From Halalkalibacterium ligniniphilum (GTDB lineage Bacteria; Bacillota; Bacilli; Bacillales; Bacillaceae_D), in contig NZ_ANNK01000076.1 of assembly GCF_000334155.1 (NCBI RefSeq), forward strand, positions 26,170 through 90,169: 64,000 nucleotides of DNA. The letters run 5' to 3'. The notes beneath the pieces were generated by a model, which made no database searches, was not told the DNA's origin, and worked only from the letters and a program-made list of their open reading frames with translations. Both the position numbers and the translations under genes were made by a program. Positions 40,253 to 50,589 of the stretch are shown piece by piece (positions within the stretch are counted from its first letter, which is position 1; each line of letters starts with the position of its first letter).

Positions 40253-40282
40253 AGTTTATCATGAAATCGCAATCATTGACAA
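40253..40282 (-). promoter_or_regulatory. SigA-type promoter of the OFA transporter gene
   Basis: On the minus strand TTGTCA (40282-40277) and TAAACT (40258-40253) are 18 bases apart. Transcription would begin near 40246, giving a leader of about 220 nt before ATG 40023. Confidence 0.65.
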
Positions 40283-40312
40283 GATGTTTTTTCCTTGTTT
40301 ACGATGATGGTA

Positions 40313-40332
40313 AGCCATTTTTTAAAATGGCT
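40313..40332. promoter_or_regulatory. Palindromic operator candidate between transporter and fdhD
   Basis: AGCCATTTT and AAAATGGCT are perfect 9-bp arms around TT. The site lies about 30 bases upstream of the transporter -35 and 110 bases upstream of fdhD, in the 418-base divergent gap. No T-run follows. It is a plausible repressor or activator site for both directions; the regulator is not in the window. Confidence 0.45.
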
Positions 40333-40441
40333 GAATATTATACAGGTATATTTTATGGGAAATTGTTTAGGCTTGTTCAAACGATGAAGATGTGTTTAGA
40401 TGGAGCTATTCTATACTAGGACTAGGGTCAGGTGAGAAAAG

Positions 40442-41281
40442 ATGGACCAACAGATTACAACAAAACGTACGATTGTCTCTATAAAAGGCAATCATTTTGA
40501 AAAACGAGAAGATAGCATTGCAAAAGAGTATCCTTTAACGATTACATTGAACGGGGAAGAGTTTGCGACGATGGTCTGTTCACCGACTGATTTAAAAGAA
40601 ATGGTTGTAGGGTTTCTTGGGTCGGAAGGCATTGTCCGTTTTTATGATGATGACATCTCCTCGATCACAATTGATGAGAGTAGTGGGTTTGCTCATGTCA
40701 AGCTGACGAAAGAATATACGATTCAACAGCAATTTTACTCTAAGCGGTTTATTGGCTCATGCTGTGGAAAAAGCCGGCAATCGTTTTACTTTCATAATGA
40801 TGCAAAGACGGCAAAAACGGCAACAAGCAAGACGAAAATAACGGCTGAACAATGCTTTCATCTCATGGAATCACTACAAAGGCAAAGCTCGATTTTTCAG
40901 GAAACGGGAGGCGTTCATAACGCGGCTCTCGCTACACCTGAAGGATTAATTCTTTCACGTACAGACATTGGTCGCCACAATGCGTTGGATAAGCTTTATG
41001 GGTATTGCTTAATTAACCGCATTCCTGTTCGTGATAAAGTCCTGTTATTCAGCGGTCGGATTTCATCTGAAGTGCTGTTAAAGGCAGCGAAAATTGGTGT
41101 CGGAATTATGCTCTCAAAATCAGCCCCAACCGAGCTTGCCTTAAACATGGCAGAGGAGTTAAACATCACGACTGCTGGCTTTATTCGCGGAGGAAGAATG
41201 AATATTTACACACATCCTGAGCGAATTATTTTGCCTGATCCAGTGGAAAAGGAGGAGGCGGGTGTAAATGCAGGGCAGTAA
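40442..41281 (+). CDS. fdhD: Formate dehydrogenase accessory sulfurtransferase FdhD
   Basis: Transfers sulfur from a cysteine desulfurase to the molybdenum cofactor of formate dehydrogenases and is needed for their activity. 279 residues, ATG 40442 after AGGTGAG. The functional cysteines are in GSCCGKSR at about residues 100-107. Conserved FdhD motifs [35 protein letters not shown] and [15 protein letters not shown] follow. Divergent from the transporter and coupled to moaA by a 14-base overlap. Confidence 0.96.
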   Translation: MDQQITTKRTIVSIKGNHFEKREDSIAKEYPLTITLNGEEFATMVCSPTDLKEMVVGFLGSEGIVRFYDDDISSITIDESSGFAHVKLTKEYTIQQQFYSKRFIGSCCGKSRQSFYFHNDAKTAKTATSKTKITAEQCFHLMESLQRQSSIFQETGGVHNAALATPEGLILSRTDIGRHNALDKLYGYCLINRIPVRDKVLLFSGRISSEVLLKAAKIGVGIMLSKSAPTELALNMAEELNITTAGFIRGGRMNIYTHPERIILPDPVEKEEAGVNAGQ

Positions 41282-42290
41282 ACCGATTGTTGATAAAAAA
41301 AATCGACCGCTACGTGACTTACGTATTTCTGTGACGGATCGCTGCAATTTTCGCTGTCATTATTGCATGCCGGCTGAAATTTTTGGACCTGATTATCCGT
41401 TTCTAAAGCGAGACGAGGTGTTAAGCTTTGAAGAAACGACAAGGTTAGTCAATCTCTTTCATGAAACATCGACGATTCAAAAGCTTCGTATCACAGGTGG
41501 AGAACCACTGATGCGTAAAGATGTGGATGAGCTGATTGGAATGCTTGCACAAGCAACAGGGATTGAAGACATTGCCATGACGACAAATGGAACATTGTTG
41601 CCAAAGTATGCCGAACGGTTAAAAAAAGCTGGCTTAAAGCGTGTCACGGTCAGTATAGACAGCTTGGATGATGAACGTTTCGGTCGCATCAATGGCAGAG
41701 GAATTGGCACAAAGCCTGTTTTGGACGGAATGGAGGCTGCTAAAGCGGTTGGCTTAGGGGTTAAGGTGAACATGGTGGTCCAAAAAGGGGTCAATGATGA
41801 GGATATTGTTCCAATGGCGATGTTTTTCCGCGAAAAAGGGATCACCTTACGTTTCATTGAATACATGGATGTAGGAAACTCAAACGGATGGCGGATGGAC
41901 GATGTGATATCAAAACGGGAAATTTTCGAAAAAATTGACCGGGAAATGCCCCTTGAACCATTAGCTCCTCGCTATCCAGGTGAAGTGGCAACACGGTTTA
42001 GATATAAAGGGTCCACAGACGAAATTGGCATTATCTCCTCAGTAACTGACGCGTTTTGTGGCTCGTGCAACCGAGCTCGTTTATCAGTTGAAGGAAAGCT
42101 TTACACATGCTTGTTTGCTTCAAAAGGGCATGACTTCCGACAGCTGCTCCGTTCCGATGTATCAGATGAAAAAATAAAACAGGCAATACGTGAAGTGTGG
42201 GAACAACGTAAAGATCAATATTCCCTTGACCGGACGAATGGAGTAAAAGTCGAGCGCCAAAAAATTGAAATGTCTCACATTGGTGGATAA
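41268..42290 (+). CDS. moaA: GTP 3',8-cyclase MoaA (molybdenum cofactor synthesis)
   Basis: Radical SAM enzyme for the first step of molybdopterin synthesis; 340 residues, ATG 41268 after GGAGGAGG, inside the 3' end of fdhD. The N-terminal cluster motif [12 protein letters not shown] is at about residues 25-36, and the C-terminal cluster cysteines are in [11 protein letters not shown] and YTCLF. It ends in SHIGG, the usual GG-like tail. The other moa/moe/mob genes are not in the window. Confidence 0.96.
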   Translation: MQGSKPIVDKKNRPLRDLRISVTDRCNFRCHYCMPAEIFGPDYPFLKRDEVLSFEETTRLVNLFHETSTIQKLRITGGEPLMRKDVDELIGMLAQATGIEDIAMTTNGTLLPKYAERLKKAGLKRVTVSIDSLDDERFGRINGRGIGTKPVLDGMEAAKAVGLGVKVNMVVQKGVNDEDIVPMAMFFREKGITLRFIEYMDVGNSNGWRMDDVISKREIFEKIDREMPLEPLAPRYPGEVATRFRYKGSTDEIGIISSVTDAFCGSCNRARLSVEGKLYTCLFASKGHDFRQLLRSDVSDEKIKQAIREVWEQRKDQYSLDRTNGVKVERQKIEMSHIGG

Positions 42291-42295
42291 GCAAG

Positions 42296-42326
42296 CAGCC
42301 CTTCCTTTGTGGAAGGGCTGTTTTTT
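42296..42326 (+). terminator. Intrinsic terminator after moaA
   Basis: A perfect 10-bp stem, CAGCCCTTCC with GGAAGGGCTG, loop TTTGT, followed by six T. Confidence 0.92.
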
Positions 42327-42420
42327 CGAAACATAAGAAAGTAGAGCATTTCAAACTGTCTAGCGATTGGCGGGTGCTTTGTCCTTCTCTTGAAGCTGGA
42401 GTAACATCCAATCAACCGAA

Positions 42421-44130
42421 TTATTTGCGTCTTTTAATCACTTCGTCCTCATTGGGAGTGACATGAATCGTCGTCTGGTTGTCGTAAATCACAAATCCAG
42501 GCTTGGCTCCGTTTGGTTTTTTCACATGACGGATTTTCGTATAATCAACAGGGACGGAGCTTGAAAGTCTTGCTTTGCTAAAATAGGCAGCTAAGTTTGC
42601 AGCTTCAAGAATGGTCGTCTCATCAGGTTCGGTGCTGCGAATTAAGACATGGGAGCCGGGAATATCCTTTGTGTGTAGCCAAATTTCATCCTGCCTCGCA
42701 AAACGGTTCGTTACAAATTCATTTTGCTTGTTGTTTTTGCCAACGAAAATGTCGATGCCTGTTGATGAAACATAGTGCTCCAATCTTGGCTTTTCATCTT
42801 TCTTCTTTTTCTTTCCTTGCTTTTGGCGTCTTCTAATGTATCCTTCATCCATTAATTCTTCGCGAATTTCTTCCACGTCTTTTGGAGAGGCGCTTTCCAT
42901 CTGTTGAATCAGCTGTTCAAAATATTTTATTTCAATTTCGGCTTTTTTAATCTGCTCTTTAACAACCGCTACGGAATTTTTTGCTTTCGTATATCGTCGA
43001 AAATATTGTTGAGCATTTTCAGACGGCGATTTTTGCGGGTTAAGCGGAATGGTGATCGAGGCTCCGTCCTCATCATAATAATCGATGACCTCGACTTGCT
43101 TATCACCTCGTTTAATTAGGTGAAGGTTTGCCGTCAAAAGCTCTCCGTATTTTTGATATTGCTGCGCTTTTTCCGCTTCCTTTAGTGTACCTTCAAGCTT
43201 TTTAATTTTCTTTTCGTTTTTATCTCGTTCATTTCGAAGGAACCGTTCCAAATCATGGGCTTGTTGTTTGATAAGATCCCTTTCTGCTTTTCCATAAAAA
43301 AATCGATCAAGAAGCTCACTTACTGTTGAAAAGGAACGCTGCTCACCACCTAAATGGGTTAAAGGGAGGAGGGAATAGGCTTCTTTATCAGCACCAGACA
43401 CCATGGTCGGTGTATATTCATGCATCTGAAACGATTTCATTATTTTTACAAATACAGGAGGAACGGTATCTCGATTCGCCATTCCTGCTAAATGAATGAT
43501 TTCCTTGGCCACAAGCGGTGATAGTCCGGCATAGCGCCCTACAAGCTGACGATCTAGCTTCCCTTGGTTGAAGTCCAATTTTTTCTTGATGTCCTCTTCA
43601 TCAGCAAGGAAAGGATCGCTTTTCTCTTGTTCAGGTGGTCGCGTATACGGCTGACCAGGTAAAATTGAACGGACCGTACTTTGAGCGGAGCTAATATGCT
43701 TAATGCTATCTACGATCACCCCTGCTTTTTCATCGACGAGAATGATATTGCTATGGCGTCCCATAATTTCAATGAACAGCTTTTTATACGAAAGATCACC
43801 TAGCTCGTCCTTACTTTTCATTGTCATTACAATGATCCGTTCCCATTCAAGCTGATCGATTGTCTCGATGATGCTTCCTTCCAAATGCTTGCGCAGAAGC
43901 ATACAAAACATTGGCGGTTCCGTAGGGTTTTCATATTTTTCTTTCGTTAAATGCACACGTGCCACGCTGGCGTTTGCAGAAATAAGTAGCTGATGATTTT
44001 TCCCATTGGCCCTAATCGTAATGAGAAGGTCCGTTTTAAAAGGCTGGTATATTTTACTAATTCGACCGCCTGTTAACGTATCAGCTAATTCTTTTGCCAT
44101 GGCACGGGTCATCATTCCATCAAATGACAT
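42421..44130 (-). CDS. rqcH: Ribosome quality control factor RqcH (NFACT family, YloA)
   Basis: Binds stalled 50S subunits and adds poly-alanine tails to nascent chains. 569 residues (572 in B. subtilis), ATG 44130 after GAGGTGAAAG. NFACT-N domain at the start (MSFDGMMTRAMAKEL), helix-hairpin region, long coiled coil at about residues 280-430, then NFACT-R with DEIWLHTKDIPGSHVLIR at about residues 485-502 and a basic tail. It is convergent with moaA and divergent from the ATPase gene. Previously annotated as a fibronectin-binding protein. Confidence 0.95.
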   Translation of the reverse strand: MSFDGMMTRAMAKELADTLTGGRISKIYQPFKTDLLITIRANGKNHQLLISANASVARVHLTKEKYENPTEPPMFCMLLRKHLEGSIIETIDQLEWERIIVMTMKSKDELGDLSYKKLFIEIMGRHSNIILVDEKAGVIVDSIKHISSAQSTVRSILPGQPYTRPPEQEKSDPFLADEEDIKKKLDFNQGKLDRQLVGRYAGLSPLVAKEIIHLAGMANRDTVPPVFVKIMKSFQMHEYTPTMVSGADKEAYSLLPLTHLGGEQRSFSTVSELLDRFFYGKAERDLIKQQAHDLERFLRNERDKNEKKIKKLEGTLKEAEKAQQYQKYGELLTANLHLIKRGDKQVEVIDYYDEDGASITIPLNPQKSPSENAQQYFRRYTKAKNSVAVVKEQIKKAEIEIKYFEQLIQQMESASPKDVEEIREELMDEGYIRRRQKQGKKKKKDEKPRLEHYVSSTGIDIFVGKNNKQNEFVTNRFARQDEIWLHTKDIPGSHVLIRSTEPDETTILEAANLAAYFSKARLSSSVPVDYTKIRHVKKPNGAKPGFVIYDNQTTIHVTPNEDEVIKRRK

Positions 44131-44256
44131 GTTTCTTTCACCTCATCCAATCTGATCATTTACCCATTTTACCTGTTTAACTTAGACGAGTATAGCATGA
44201 TTTATTGCTTGTCTGAATAAGAATGCTTGTATAAAAGCGAGATGTGGGGTGTCGTC

Positions 44257-46965
44257 ATGAAGTGGTATGAAATGGATGAGCATGAAATTGAGAGGGTGAC
44301 AGGCACGGATCGTCATGCAGGTCTCAAAGATCACGAAGTTCAAAAAAGACTAAAAAAATTTGGGCTAAATAAACTTGATGAAGGAAAGCGAATATCCTCT
44401 CTTGTCATTTTCTTTTCTCAATTCAAAGATTTTATGGTGCTTGTATTGTTGGCGGCAACTCTCGTTTCTGGGTTGCTCGGGGAGTACATGGATGCAGTAA
44501 CGATCATGCTCATTGTGCTTCTAAACGGTGTTCTCGGCTTTGTTCAAGAGCGAAAGGCTGAATCGTCACTAGCGGCATTAAAAGAGCTGTCAGCTCCACA
44601 AATGACGGTGCTACGAAATGGGGAATGGAGTAAGGTTCCATCTACTTTAGTTGTTCCAGGAGATATTGTACGAATCATGAGCGGGGACCGAATTGGAGCG
44701 GACATTCGTCTTTTTGAGGCGAGTGGTTTAAAAATTGAGGAATCCTCTTTAACTGGAGAATCCCTACCTGTTCATAAACAAGACCGGCCTATTTTGAAGG
44801 GGACAGTAGAGATTGGTGATCAATTAAATATGGCATTTATGGGTACCCTTGTCACTCAGGGGAACGGTGTCGGTGCCGTTGTTACCACTGGCATGAACAC
44901 AGAAATGGGGAAAATTGCCCATCTTCTCCAATCTACCGAAATCCTTGCCACACCTTTGCAACGAAGGCTCGAACAGCTTGGGAAAATGTTAATTGTTGTT
45001 GCTTTGTTTCTTACAGCTCTTGTCGTCCTGATTGGTGTGTTGCAAGGGCATAACGTCTACACGATGTTTTTAGCTGGTGTCTCTTTAGCCGTTGCTGCGA
45101 TTCCAGAAGGATTACCAGCAATCGTTACCGTTGCACTCGCTTTAGGTGTTCAGCGAATGATTAAGCGCAAAGCCATCGTCCGCAAGCTTCCAGCTGTAGA
45201 AACCCTTGGATGTGCCTCTGTCATTTGTTCTGATAAAACAGGGACGCTTACTCAAAATAAAATGACGGTGACTCGTGCTTGGTCAGGGGGGCAGACTTGG
45301 CATGTTACAGGAACAGGCTATGAGCCCAAAGGTGAATTTCTCCAAGCATCAAACTGCAACAACGAAGCAGGAGATCAATCATTACAAAAATTATTAAGCT
45401 ACGGAATGCTTTGTAACAACGCGAAGGTCGTGGAGAAAAATGAAAAAGGATCGATTCTCAAAAAGGCAATCAGAACGTATCACATAGATGGGGACCCAAC
45501 CGAAGGAGCACTTGTGGTTGCAGGCTTGAAGGCAGGCTTTTCCGAGCAAGGGTTAGGCAAGCAATTCAAGCGAATAAAGGAATTTCCTTTCGAATCTTCA
45601 CGAAAAATGATGAGCGTCATTGTTCAGGATCGTCAGGGGAGACGCTTTATCGTTACAAAAGGAGCGCCAGATGTTGTTTTAGCCGTAAGTGACTCAATCT
45701 TATACAATGGCCAAAAGGAAGCGATGACTTCAAAACGGCGCCAAGAGGTGGAGCAGGTAATTGAGTCAATGGGAAGCCAAGCATTGCGAACCATTGCGAT
45801 CGCCTTTCGTCCGCTAGGAACAAACGAATGGTGCCAGGAAGCATATGCAGCAGAACGTAGCCTTTCTTTTATTGGCTTAGAAGGAATGATTGATCCACCA
45901 CGGCCTGAAGTGAAAGCATCCATTGAAGAATGTCGGGATGCAGGAATTAAAACGATTATGATCACAGGTGATCACAAGGTTACAGCGACAGCGATTGCGT
46001 CTCAGCTTGGAATTTTACCGATTGGAGGTAAAGTGTTAGATGGCCGTAGTCTGTCCCAGATGAATAGGGGACAGTTAGAGGCTGTCATTGAAGATGTGTA
46101 TGTGTATGCGAGGGTATCGCCGGAGCATAAGCTTAAAATTGTGAAAGCCTTACAAGCACGTGGTCATATTGTTGCGATGACCGGTGACGGTGTGAACGAT
46201 GCACCAGCGATTAAGGCTGCCAATATTGGAATTGCAATGGGGATTACTGGAACGGATGTTGCGAAAGAAGCATCCTCTTTAATTTTAAGTGATGATAATT
46301 TTGCAACAATTAAAGCAGCCATTAAAGAAGGACGGAACATCTATGAAAACATCAGAAAGTTTATCCGCTATATGCTCGCTTCCAATGTGGGGGAAATTCT
46401 AGTTATGCTTTTTGCTATGGTGCTTGGTATGCCGCTGCCCCTTGTAGCGATTCAAATTTTATGGATTAACCTCGTTACAGATGGCTTGCCAGCTATGGCG
46501 CTAGGTATGGACCAGCCTGAAGGAGATGTAATGAAGCGGCCACCTCGAAGTCCGAATGAAGGGGTCTTTGCCCGTGGGTTAGCGTGGAAAATTGTCAGTC
46601 GAGGCTTTATGATTGGGGTCGTTACTCTTGTAGCTTTTTGGCTGACATTACAAGCGAATCCAGATGATTTAACGCGAGCACAAACGGTTGCCTTTGTAAC
46701 GCTTGTGATGGCACAGCTCATTCACGTCTTTGATTGTAGAAGTGAGTATTCAGTGTATCATCGAAACCCGTTTGAAAACATTTATCTTGTCATTGCTGTC
46801 TTGTCATCGACGCTTCTTATGCTCATTGTTATTTACTATCCGCCATTACAAACGGTTTTCCATACAGTTTCTCTAAGTGTAAGAGAATGGTTGCTAATTT
46901 TGGGAATGGCTGCGATTCCTACTGTCGTACTAGGTGGCTTTCAACTATTTCGACGATTGCGTTAA
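44257..46965 (+). CDS. yloB: Calcium-transporting P-type ATPase (YloB)
   Basis: P2A-type ATPase, 902 residues; ATG 44257 (GGGGTG upstream) is chosen over an in-frame earlier start because the N-terminus [11 protein letters not shown] matches the family. Actuator motif SLTGES, phosphorylation site [13 protein letters not shown] (Asp at about residue 330) and hinge [13 protein letters not shown] are intact. Ten membrane segments are seen, with the ion-site PEGLP and NLVTDGLPA motifs. B. subtilis YloB pumps calcium and is linked to spore germination. A weak TTGTCT/TATAAA pair precedes it. Confidence 0.94.
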   Translation: MKWYEMDEHEIERVTGTDRHAGLKDHEVQKRLKKFGLNKLDEGKRISSLVIFFSQFKDFMVLVLLAATLVSGLLGEYMDAVTIMLIVLLNGVLGFVQERKAESSLAALKELSAPQMTVLRNGEWSKVPSTLVVPGDIVRIMSGDRIGADIRLFEASGLKIEESSLTGESLPVHKQDRPILKGTVEIGDQLNMAFMGTLVTQGNGVGAVVTTGMNTEMGKIAHLLQSTEILATPLQRRLEQLGKMLIVVALFLTALVVLIGVLQGHNVYTMFLAGVSLAVAAIPEGLPAIVTVALALGVQRMIKRKAIVRKLPAVETLGCASVICSDKTGTLTQNKMTVTRAWSGGQTWHVTGTGYEPKGEFLQASNCNNEAGDQSLQKLLSYGMLCNNAKVVEKNEKGSILKKAIRTYHIDGDPTEGALVVAGLKAGFSEQGLGKQFKRIKEFPFESSRKMMSVIVQDRQGRRFIVTKGAPDVVLAVSDSILYNGQKEAMTSKRRQEVEQVIESMGSQALRTIAIAFRPLGTNEWCQEAYAAERSLSFIGLEGMIDPPRPEVKASIEECRDAGIKTIMITGDHKVTATAIASQLGILPIGGKVLDGRSLSQMNRGQLEAVIEDVYVYARVSPEHKLKIVKALQARGHIVAMTGDGVNDAPAIKAANIGIAMGITGTDVAKEASSLILSDDNFATIKAAIKEGRNIYENIRKFIRYMLASNVGEILVMLFAMVLGMPLPLVAIQILWINLVTDGLPAMALGMDQPEGDVMKRPPRSPNEGVFARGLAWKIVSRGFMIGVVTLVAFWLTLQANPDDLTRAQTVAFVTLVMAQLIHVFDCRSEYSVYHRNPFENIYLVIAVLSSTLLMLIVIYYPPLQTVFHTVSLSVREWLLILGMAAIPTVVLGGFQLFRRLR

Positions 46966-46977
46966 CCCATTTTTACA

Positions 46978-47012
46978 GGGCTGGTTCATAGCAACGAATG
47001 AATCAGCCTTTC
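46978..47012 (+). terminator. Intrinsic terminator after yloB
   Basis: GGCTGGTTCAT pairs with ATGAATCAGCC (one mismatch) around AGCAACGA and is followed by TTTCATTT. The following 130 bases to yloC hold no other clear element. Confidence 0.7.
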
Positions 47013-47140
47013 ATTTGATTTAAAATTGAATAAAGCGCTGAATTTCGCCATTTTTTCATGAATATTTTCGTTTTTCTCTAGTAATCAACGATTCTCTACT
47101 TGTTTGAGCCTTATAAATTCGGTAGAATAAAGGAGTGGAT

Positions 47141-48034
47141 GTGATAGCTATGATTGCAAGTATGACAGGATATGGTCACGCAACGAGTCAAAAGGCAGGC
47201 TATAAGGTGAGTGTTGAGCTTCGAACAGTGAACCATCGTTTTTTTGAGTGGTTTTGTAAAATGCCCCGTCCTCTTATTTATTTTGAAGAGGAAGTAAAAA
47301 AAACGGTTCGCCAATCAGTGCATCGGGGGAAAGTAGAAGTATTCATAACGGTTGATGGTGAAGGGCTGCATCAGCGTGCGCTGCATGTTGATTGGAGTTT
47401 ATTGGAGCAGTATCGACAAGTGGCAAAAAAAATCGGGCAGGTACTTGAAACAGAAGCAAGATTTGATGTCCATTCACTCCTTGTTGATGAACAGCTTGTG
47501 TCGATGCAAGAGGAAACGGCTGTAAATGAAACGGTCACTGATCTTGTCATCGAAACGCTTAGAGAGGCAATTAATCAGCTGTGTAAGATGAGAAATCACG
47601 AAGGAGAGCTACTTGCTAACGATCTAAAAAAAAGACTTACTACTTTATTGGCGTTCAATGAGCAAATCAAAACGCTTGCACCTAACGTAGCAAATGATTA
47701 TCGAGATCGACTGAAGCAGCGAATCGAGGAGTATGTGCAAGGGTTGGATCATACATTCGATGAATGGCGACTGTTAGCAGAGGTGGCCATTTTTGCGGAG
47801 AAGGCTGATATTTCTGAGGAGCTGACTAGATTAGATGCCCATATTAAGCAATTTTTCGCGATTTTAGCAGCAGGTGGCATAGTAGGAAGAAAGCTTGATT
47901 TTCTCGTACAAGAAATGAACCGAGAAGCAAATACAATTGGTTCAAAAGCAAATCATTTGGACATTCGTCAAATCGTTGTTGAAGTAAAAAGTGAAATTGA
48001 AAAACTGAAGGAACAAGTTCAAAACATTGAATAA
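47141..48034 (+). CDS. yloC: YicC-family endoribonuclease YloC
   Basis: 297 residues from GTG 47141, 5 bases after AAGGAG; ATG 47150, which gives the family-like N-terminus MIASMTGYG, is an alternative. Family features are SMTGYG, the SVELRTVNHRF stretch, RGKVEVFITV, and the C-terminal REANTIGSKA and IVVEVKSEIEKLKEQVQNIE. YicC proteins are RNases that act on small RNAs in E. coli. It heads the yloC-remA-gmk-rpoZ run. Confidence 0.92.
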   Translation: MIAMIASMTGYGHATSQKAGYKVSVELRTVNHRFFEWFCKMPRPLIYFEEEVKKTVRQSVHRGKVEVFITVDGEGLHQRALHVDWSLLEQYRQVAKKIGQVLETEARFDVHSLLVDEQLVSMQEETAVNETVTDLVIETLREAINQLCKMRNHEGELLANDLKKRLTTLLAFNEQIKTLAPNVANDYRDRLKQRIEEYVQGLDHTFDEWRLLAEVAIFAEKADISEELTRLDAHIKQFFAILAAGGIVGRKLDFLVQEMNREANTIGSKANHLDIRQIVVEVKSEIEKLKEQVQNIE

Positions 48035-48143
48035 CGTCTTCATACATAATTGCTAGAATTTAGATTAATTTTTGTATATAGTAATGATAGTTTGGCAAAA
48101 TTGATGAGAGTAGCAGGCGGCTCTCCTAAAGTGAGGGAATGGA

Positions 48144-48407
48144 ATGAACATTAAGTTGATTAACATTGGTTTTGGCAACATTGTTTCTGCAAATCGCATC
48201 ATTTCGATTGTCAGCCCAGAATCTGCACCGATTAAGCGGATTATTCAAGAAGCACGTGATCGTAGCATGCTTATTGATGCAACCTACGGAAGACGCACCC
48301 GTGCGGTTATTATTGCTGACAGTGACCATGTGATTTTAAGCGCAGTTCAGCCTGAAACAGTGGCACAACGCTTAACGAGTAAAGATGATGGATCAGAGGA
48401 AAGTTAA
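48144..48407 (+). CDS. remA: Biofilm regulator RemA (YlzA, DUF370)
   Basis: DNA-binding activator of matrix and osmoprotection genes in B. subtilis, 87 residues. ATG 48144 after GAGGGAATGG. The signature [22 protein letters not shown] and [13 protein letters not shown] are nearly identical to B. subtilis RemA. It lies between yloC and gmk as usual. Confidence 0.96.
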   Translation: MNIKLINIGFGNIVSANRIISIVSPESAPIKRIIQEARDRSMLIDATYGRRTRAVIIADSDHVILSAVQPETVAQRLTSKDDGSEES

Positions 48408-48424
48408 GGTGTTTGAACTTTTAT

Positions 48425-48454
48425 GCGTCTATATCAGACGCTTTCGTATTTTTT
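48425..48454 (+). terminator. Possible terminator between remA and gmk
   Basis: GCGTCT and AGACGC form a 6-bp stem around ATATC, followed by TTTCGTATTTTTT. The stem is short, so it may be only partly effective. Confidence 0.45.
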
Positions 48455-48466
48455 AGGAGGTAAGCA

Positions 48467-49081
48467 ATGAAAAAAGAAAAAGGTTTGCTAATCGTTCTTT
48501 CGGGACCAGCCGGTGTCGGAAAAGGAACGGTCTGTAATGCGTTGCGGCAAGAAGAGACGGAGATTCAATACTCGGTTTCTGCCACGACTCGCTCACCCCG
48601 TGCTGGAGAAGTAGATGGAGTGAACTACTTTTTCAAAAGCCGTGAAGAATTTGAGAAGATGATCGAGCAGGACGAGCTGCTTGAATGGGCAGAATATGTA
48701 GGGAATTATTATGGCACCCCTATTGACTATGTTCGTGAAACGATGAATAATGGACAAGATATAATTTTGGAAATTGAAGTTCAGGGTGCGTTAAAAGTCC
48801 GTGATAAGTTTCCAGATGGGGTTTTTATTTTCCTTATGCCGCCAAGCTTGGCAGAGCTTCGCAGTCGAATCGTCGGCCGTGGAACCGAAACGGAAGATGT
48901 GATTAATCAACGTATGACGGTGGCAAAAGAAGAAATTGATATGATGAAAAAATACGATTATGTGGTTGAAAATGATGAAGTTCATCTAGCTGTTGAACGG
49001 ATTAAATCAATTGTAACGGCAGAGCATTGTAGACGTGAGCGATTGATTGAAAAATATAAAGAACTTGTGGAGGTTGACTAA
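48467..49081 (+). CDS. gmk: Guanylate kinase
   Basis: Phosphorylates GMP to GDP; 204 residues, ATG 48467 after TAGGAGG. Walker [12 protein letters not shown] at about residues 13-23, and GMP-binding [22 protein letters not shown] sequence (here [16 protein letters not shown]). It is followed 3 bases later by rpoZ. Confidence 0.97.
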   Translation: MKKEKGLLIVLSGPAGVGKGTVCNALRQEETEIQYSVSATTRSPRAGEVDGVNYFFKSREEFEKMIEQDELLEWAEYVGNYYGTPIDYVRETMNNGQDIILEIEVQGALKVRDKFPDGVFIFLMPPSLAELRSRIVGRGTETEDVINQRMTVAKEEIDMMKKYDYVVENDEVHLAVERIKSIVTAEHCRRERLIEKYKELVEVD

Positions 49082-49084
49082 TCG

Positions 49085-49291
49085 ATGTTATATCCTTCGA
49101 TTGACTCATTAATGGATAAATTGGATTCAAAATATACATTGGTAACGGTTTCGGCAAAGCGTGCCCGTGAAATGAAGGAAGATGTAAGACGGGGAGCACT
49201 TATTGAAAAACCACATTCGTTTAAGCCAGTAGGCGTAGCGCTTGAAGAAATTGTCCATGATTATTTACAATTTGAACGAAACGAAAAATAG
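49085..49291 (+). CDS. rpoZ: RNA polymerase omega subunit
   Basis: 68 residues, ATG 49085 after TGGAGG, directly downstream of gmk. The omega core is seen in [27 protein letters not shown] and [10 protein letters not shown]. It helps assemble the beta-prime subunit and carries the ppGpp site 1 region in other bacteria. Confidence 0.95.
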   Translation: MLYPSIDSLMDKLDSKYTLVTVSAKRAREMKEDVRRGALIEKPHSFKPVGVALEEIVHDYLQFERNEK

Positions 49292-49300
49292 CGAAAGACA

Positions 49301-49337
49301 AACAACCTATTTCACATTCGGAAAATAGGTTGTTTTC
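49301..49337 (+). terminator. Intrinsic terminator after rpoZ
   Basis: A 12-bp stem, AACAACCTATTT with AAATAGGTTGTT, with a 10-base loop and TTCTTG downstream. Confidence 0.8.
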
Positions 49338-49377
49338 TTGTATCGTTGCAAAAAACGTCCGAATGGGGGAACGAACG

Positions 49378-50589
49378 ATGTTAAAAGGAAAAAATGTGTT
49401 ATTGTGTGTAACCGGAGGGATTGCAACGTTTAAATCTGCAGCGTTAACGAGTAAGCTGACCCAAGCTGGAGCTAACGTGAAGGTTGTCATGACAGATTCA
49501 GCGAAGCAATTCGTCACACCACTGACATTTCAAGCACTTTCTCGCCAGCCCGTCTATGACGATACGTTTAAAGAGCAGGATCCAACAGGCATTGCCCACA
49601 TTGATGTGGCTGATTGGGCGGACGTTGTTTTAATCGCCCCAGCAACGGCGAACGTCATTGGGAAGCTTGCCAACGGCATTGCTGACGATATGATGACAAC
49701 AACACTACTTGCAACAAAAGCACCGATTTATATTGCACCAGCTATGAATGTAAATATGTATGATCATCCTGCTGTGCAACGAAACATAGAAACCTTGAAG
49801 GGTGATGGGTATCTTTTGATTGAACCAGGTGCAGGCTACCTTGCATGTGGCTGGGTTGGAAAAGGAAGAATGGCGGAGCCCGAAGATTTAGTTGTTCTGT
49901 TGGAAAGGCATTTTCAGCCGAAAGAACAGCCGCTACAAGACCAGTGTGTCTTAGTTACAGCAGGGCCAACTCAGGAAAAAATAGACCCTGTTCGCTTTTT
50001 TACAAATCGCTCTTCTGGAAAAATGGGCTATGCGATTGCAAAAAAAGCGGTGGAACTAGGTGCTGAAGTGATTTTAATTTCTGGTCCAACGCATTTACCA
50101 AAACCAAAGGGCGTAAAGGTGATCGATGTCCAGTCTGCTGCTGATATGTATGAGGCGGTCATCGAACATTTCGATGCTGCAAACATTGTCATAAAAACAG
50201 CGGCCGTTGCAGATTATCGACCGAAAGAAGTGTCTGAACAAAAGGTGAAGAAAAAACCTGGACAATGGATGATCGAGCTTGAACGAACAACCGATATTTT
50301 AAAAACGCTAGGTGAAAGAAAACAGCATCAACTACTTGTTGGCTTTGCGGCTGAATCTGAAAACATCGAAGATTATGCGAAGAAAAAGCTTGAATCAAAG
50401 CAGCTCGATCTTATTGTTGCCAACGATATTACAGAGGAAGGATCAGGCTTTCAAGGTGATACGAACCGGGTGACGTTTTATTTCCGTAATGGTGACGAGG
50501 AGAAATTACCGCTTCTCAGTAAAGATAAGGTTGCGGAAGCACTTTTGCTTCACGTGGGCAAACTGCTAAAAGGAAAGCGACACGTATGA
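49378..50589 (+). CDS. coaBC: Bifunctional phosphopantothenoylcysteine decarboxylase/phosphopantothenate-cysteine ligase CoaBC
   Basis: Two consecutive steps of coenzyme A synthesis. ATG 49378 after GGGGGAACG gives 403 residues. The N-terminal CoaC flavoprotein domain holds GGIATFKSA, the catalytic His in HIDVADWAD, PAMNVNMY and the ACGWVGKGRMAEP clamp. The C-terminal CoaB domain holds TAGPTQEKIDPVRF and KTAAVADYRP. It overlaps priA by 4 bases. Confidence 0.96.
   Translation: MLKGKNVLLCVTGGIATFKSAALTSKLTQAGANVKVVMTDSAKQFVTPLTFQALSRQPVYDDTFKEQDPTGIAHIDVADWADVVLIAPATANVIGKLANGIADDMMTTTLLATKAPIYIAPAMNVNMYDHPAVQRNIETLKGDGYLLIEPGAGYLACGWVGKGRMAEPEDLVVLLERHFQPKEQPLQDQCVLVTAGPTQEKIDPVRFFTNRSSGKMGYAIAKKAVELGAEVILISGPTHLPKPKGVKVIDVQSAADMYEAVIEHFDAANIVIKTAAVADYRPKEVSEQKVKKKPGQWMIELERTTDILKTLGERKQHQLLVGFAAESENIEDYAKKKLESKQLDLIVANDITEEGSGFQGDTNRVTFYFRNGDEEKLPLLSKDKVAEALLLHVGKLLKGKRHV

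Noticed and set aside
42031..42411. Minus-strand frame of 126 codons over the moaA 3' end and terminator
   Set aside because: It spans the moaA terminator hairpin and overlaps conserved MoaA motifs; no family resemblance.
44209..44235. Promoter TTGTCT / TATAAA for yloB
   Set aside because: The spacer is only 15 bases; too short to list as a supported promoter.
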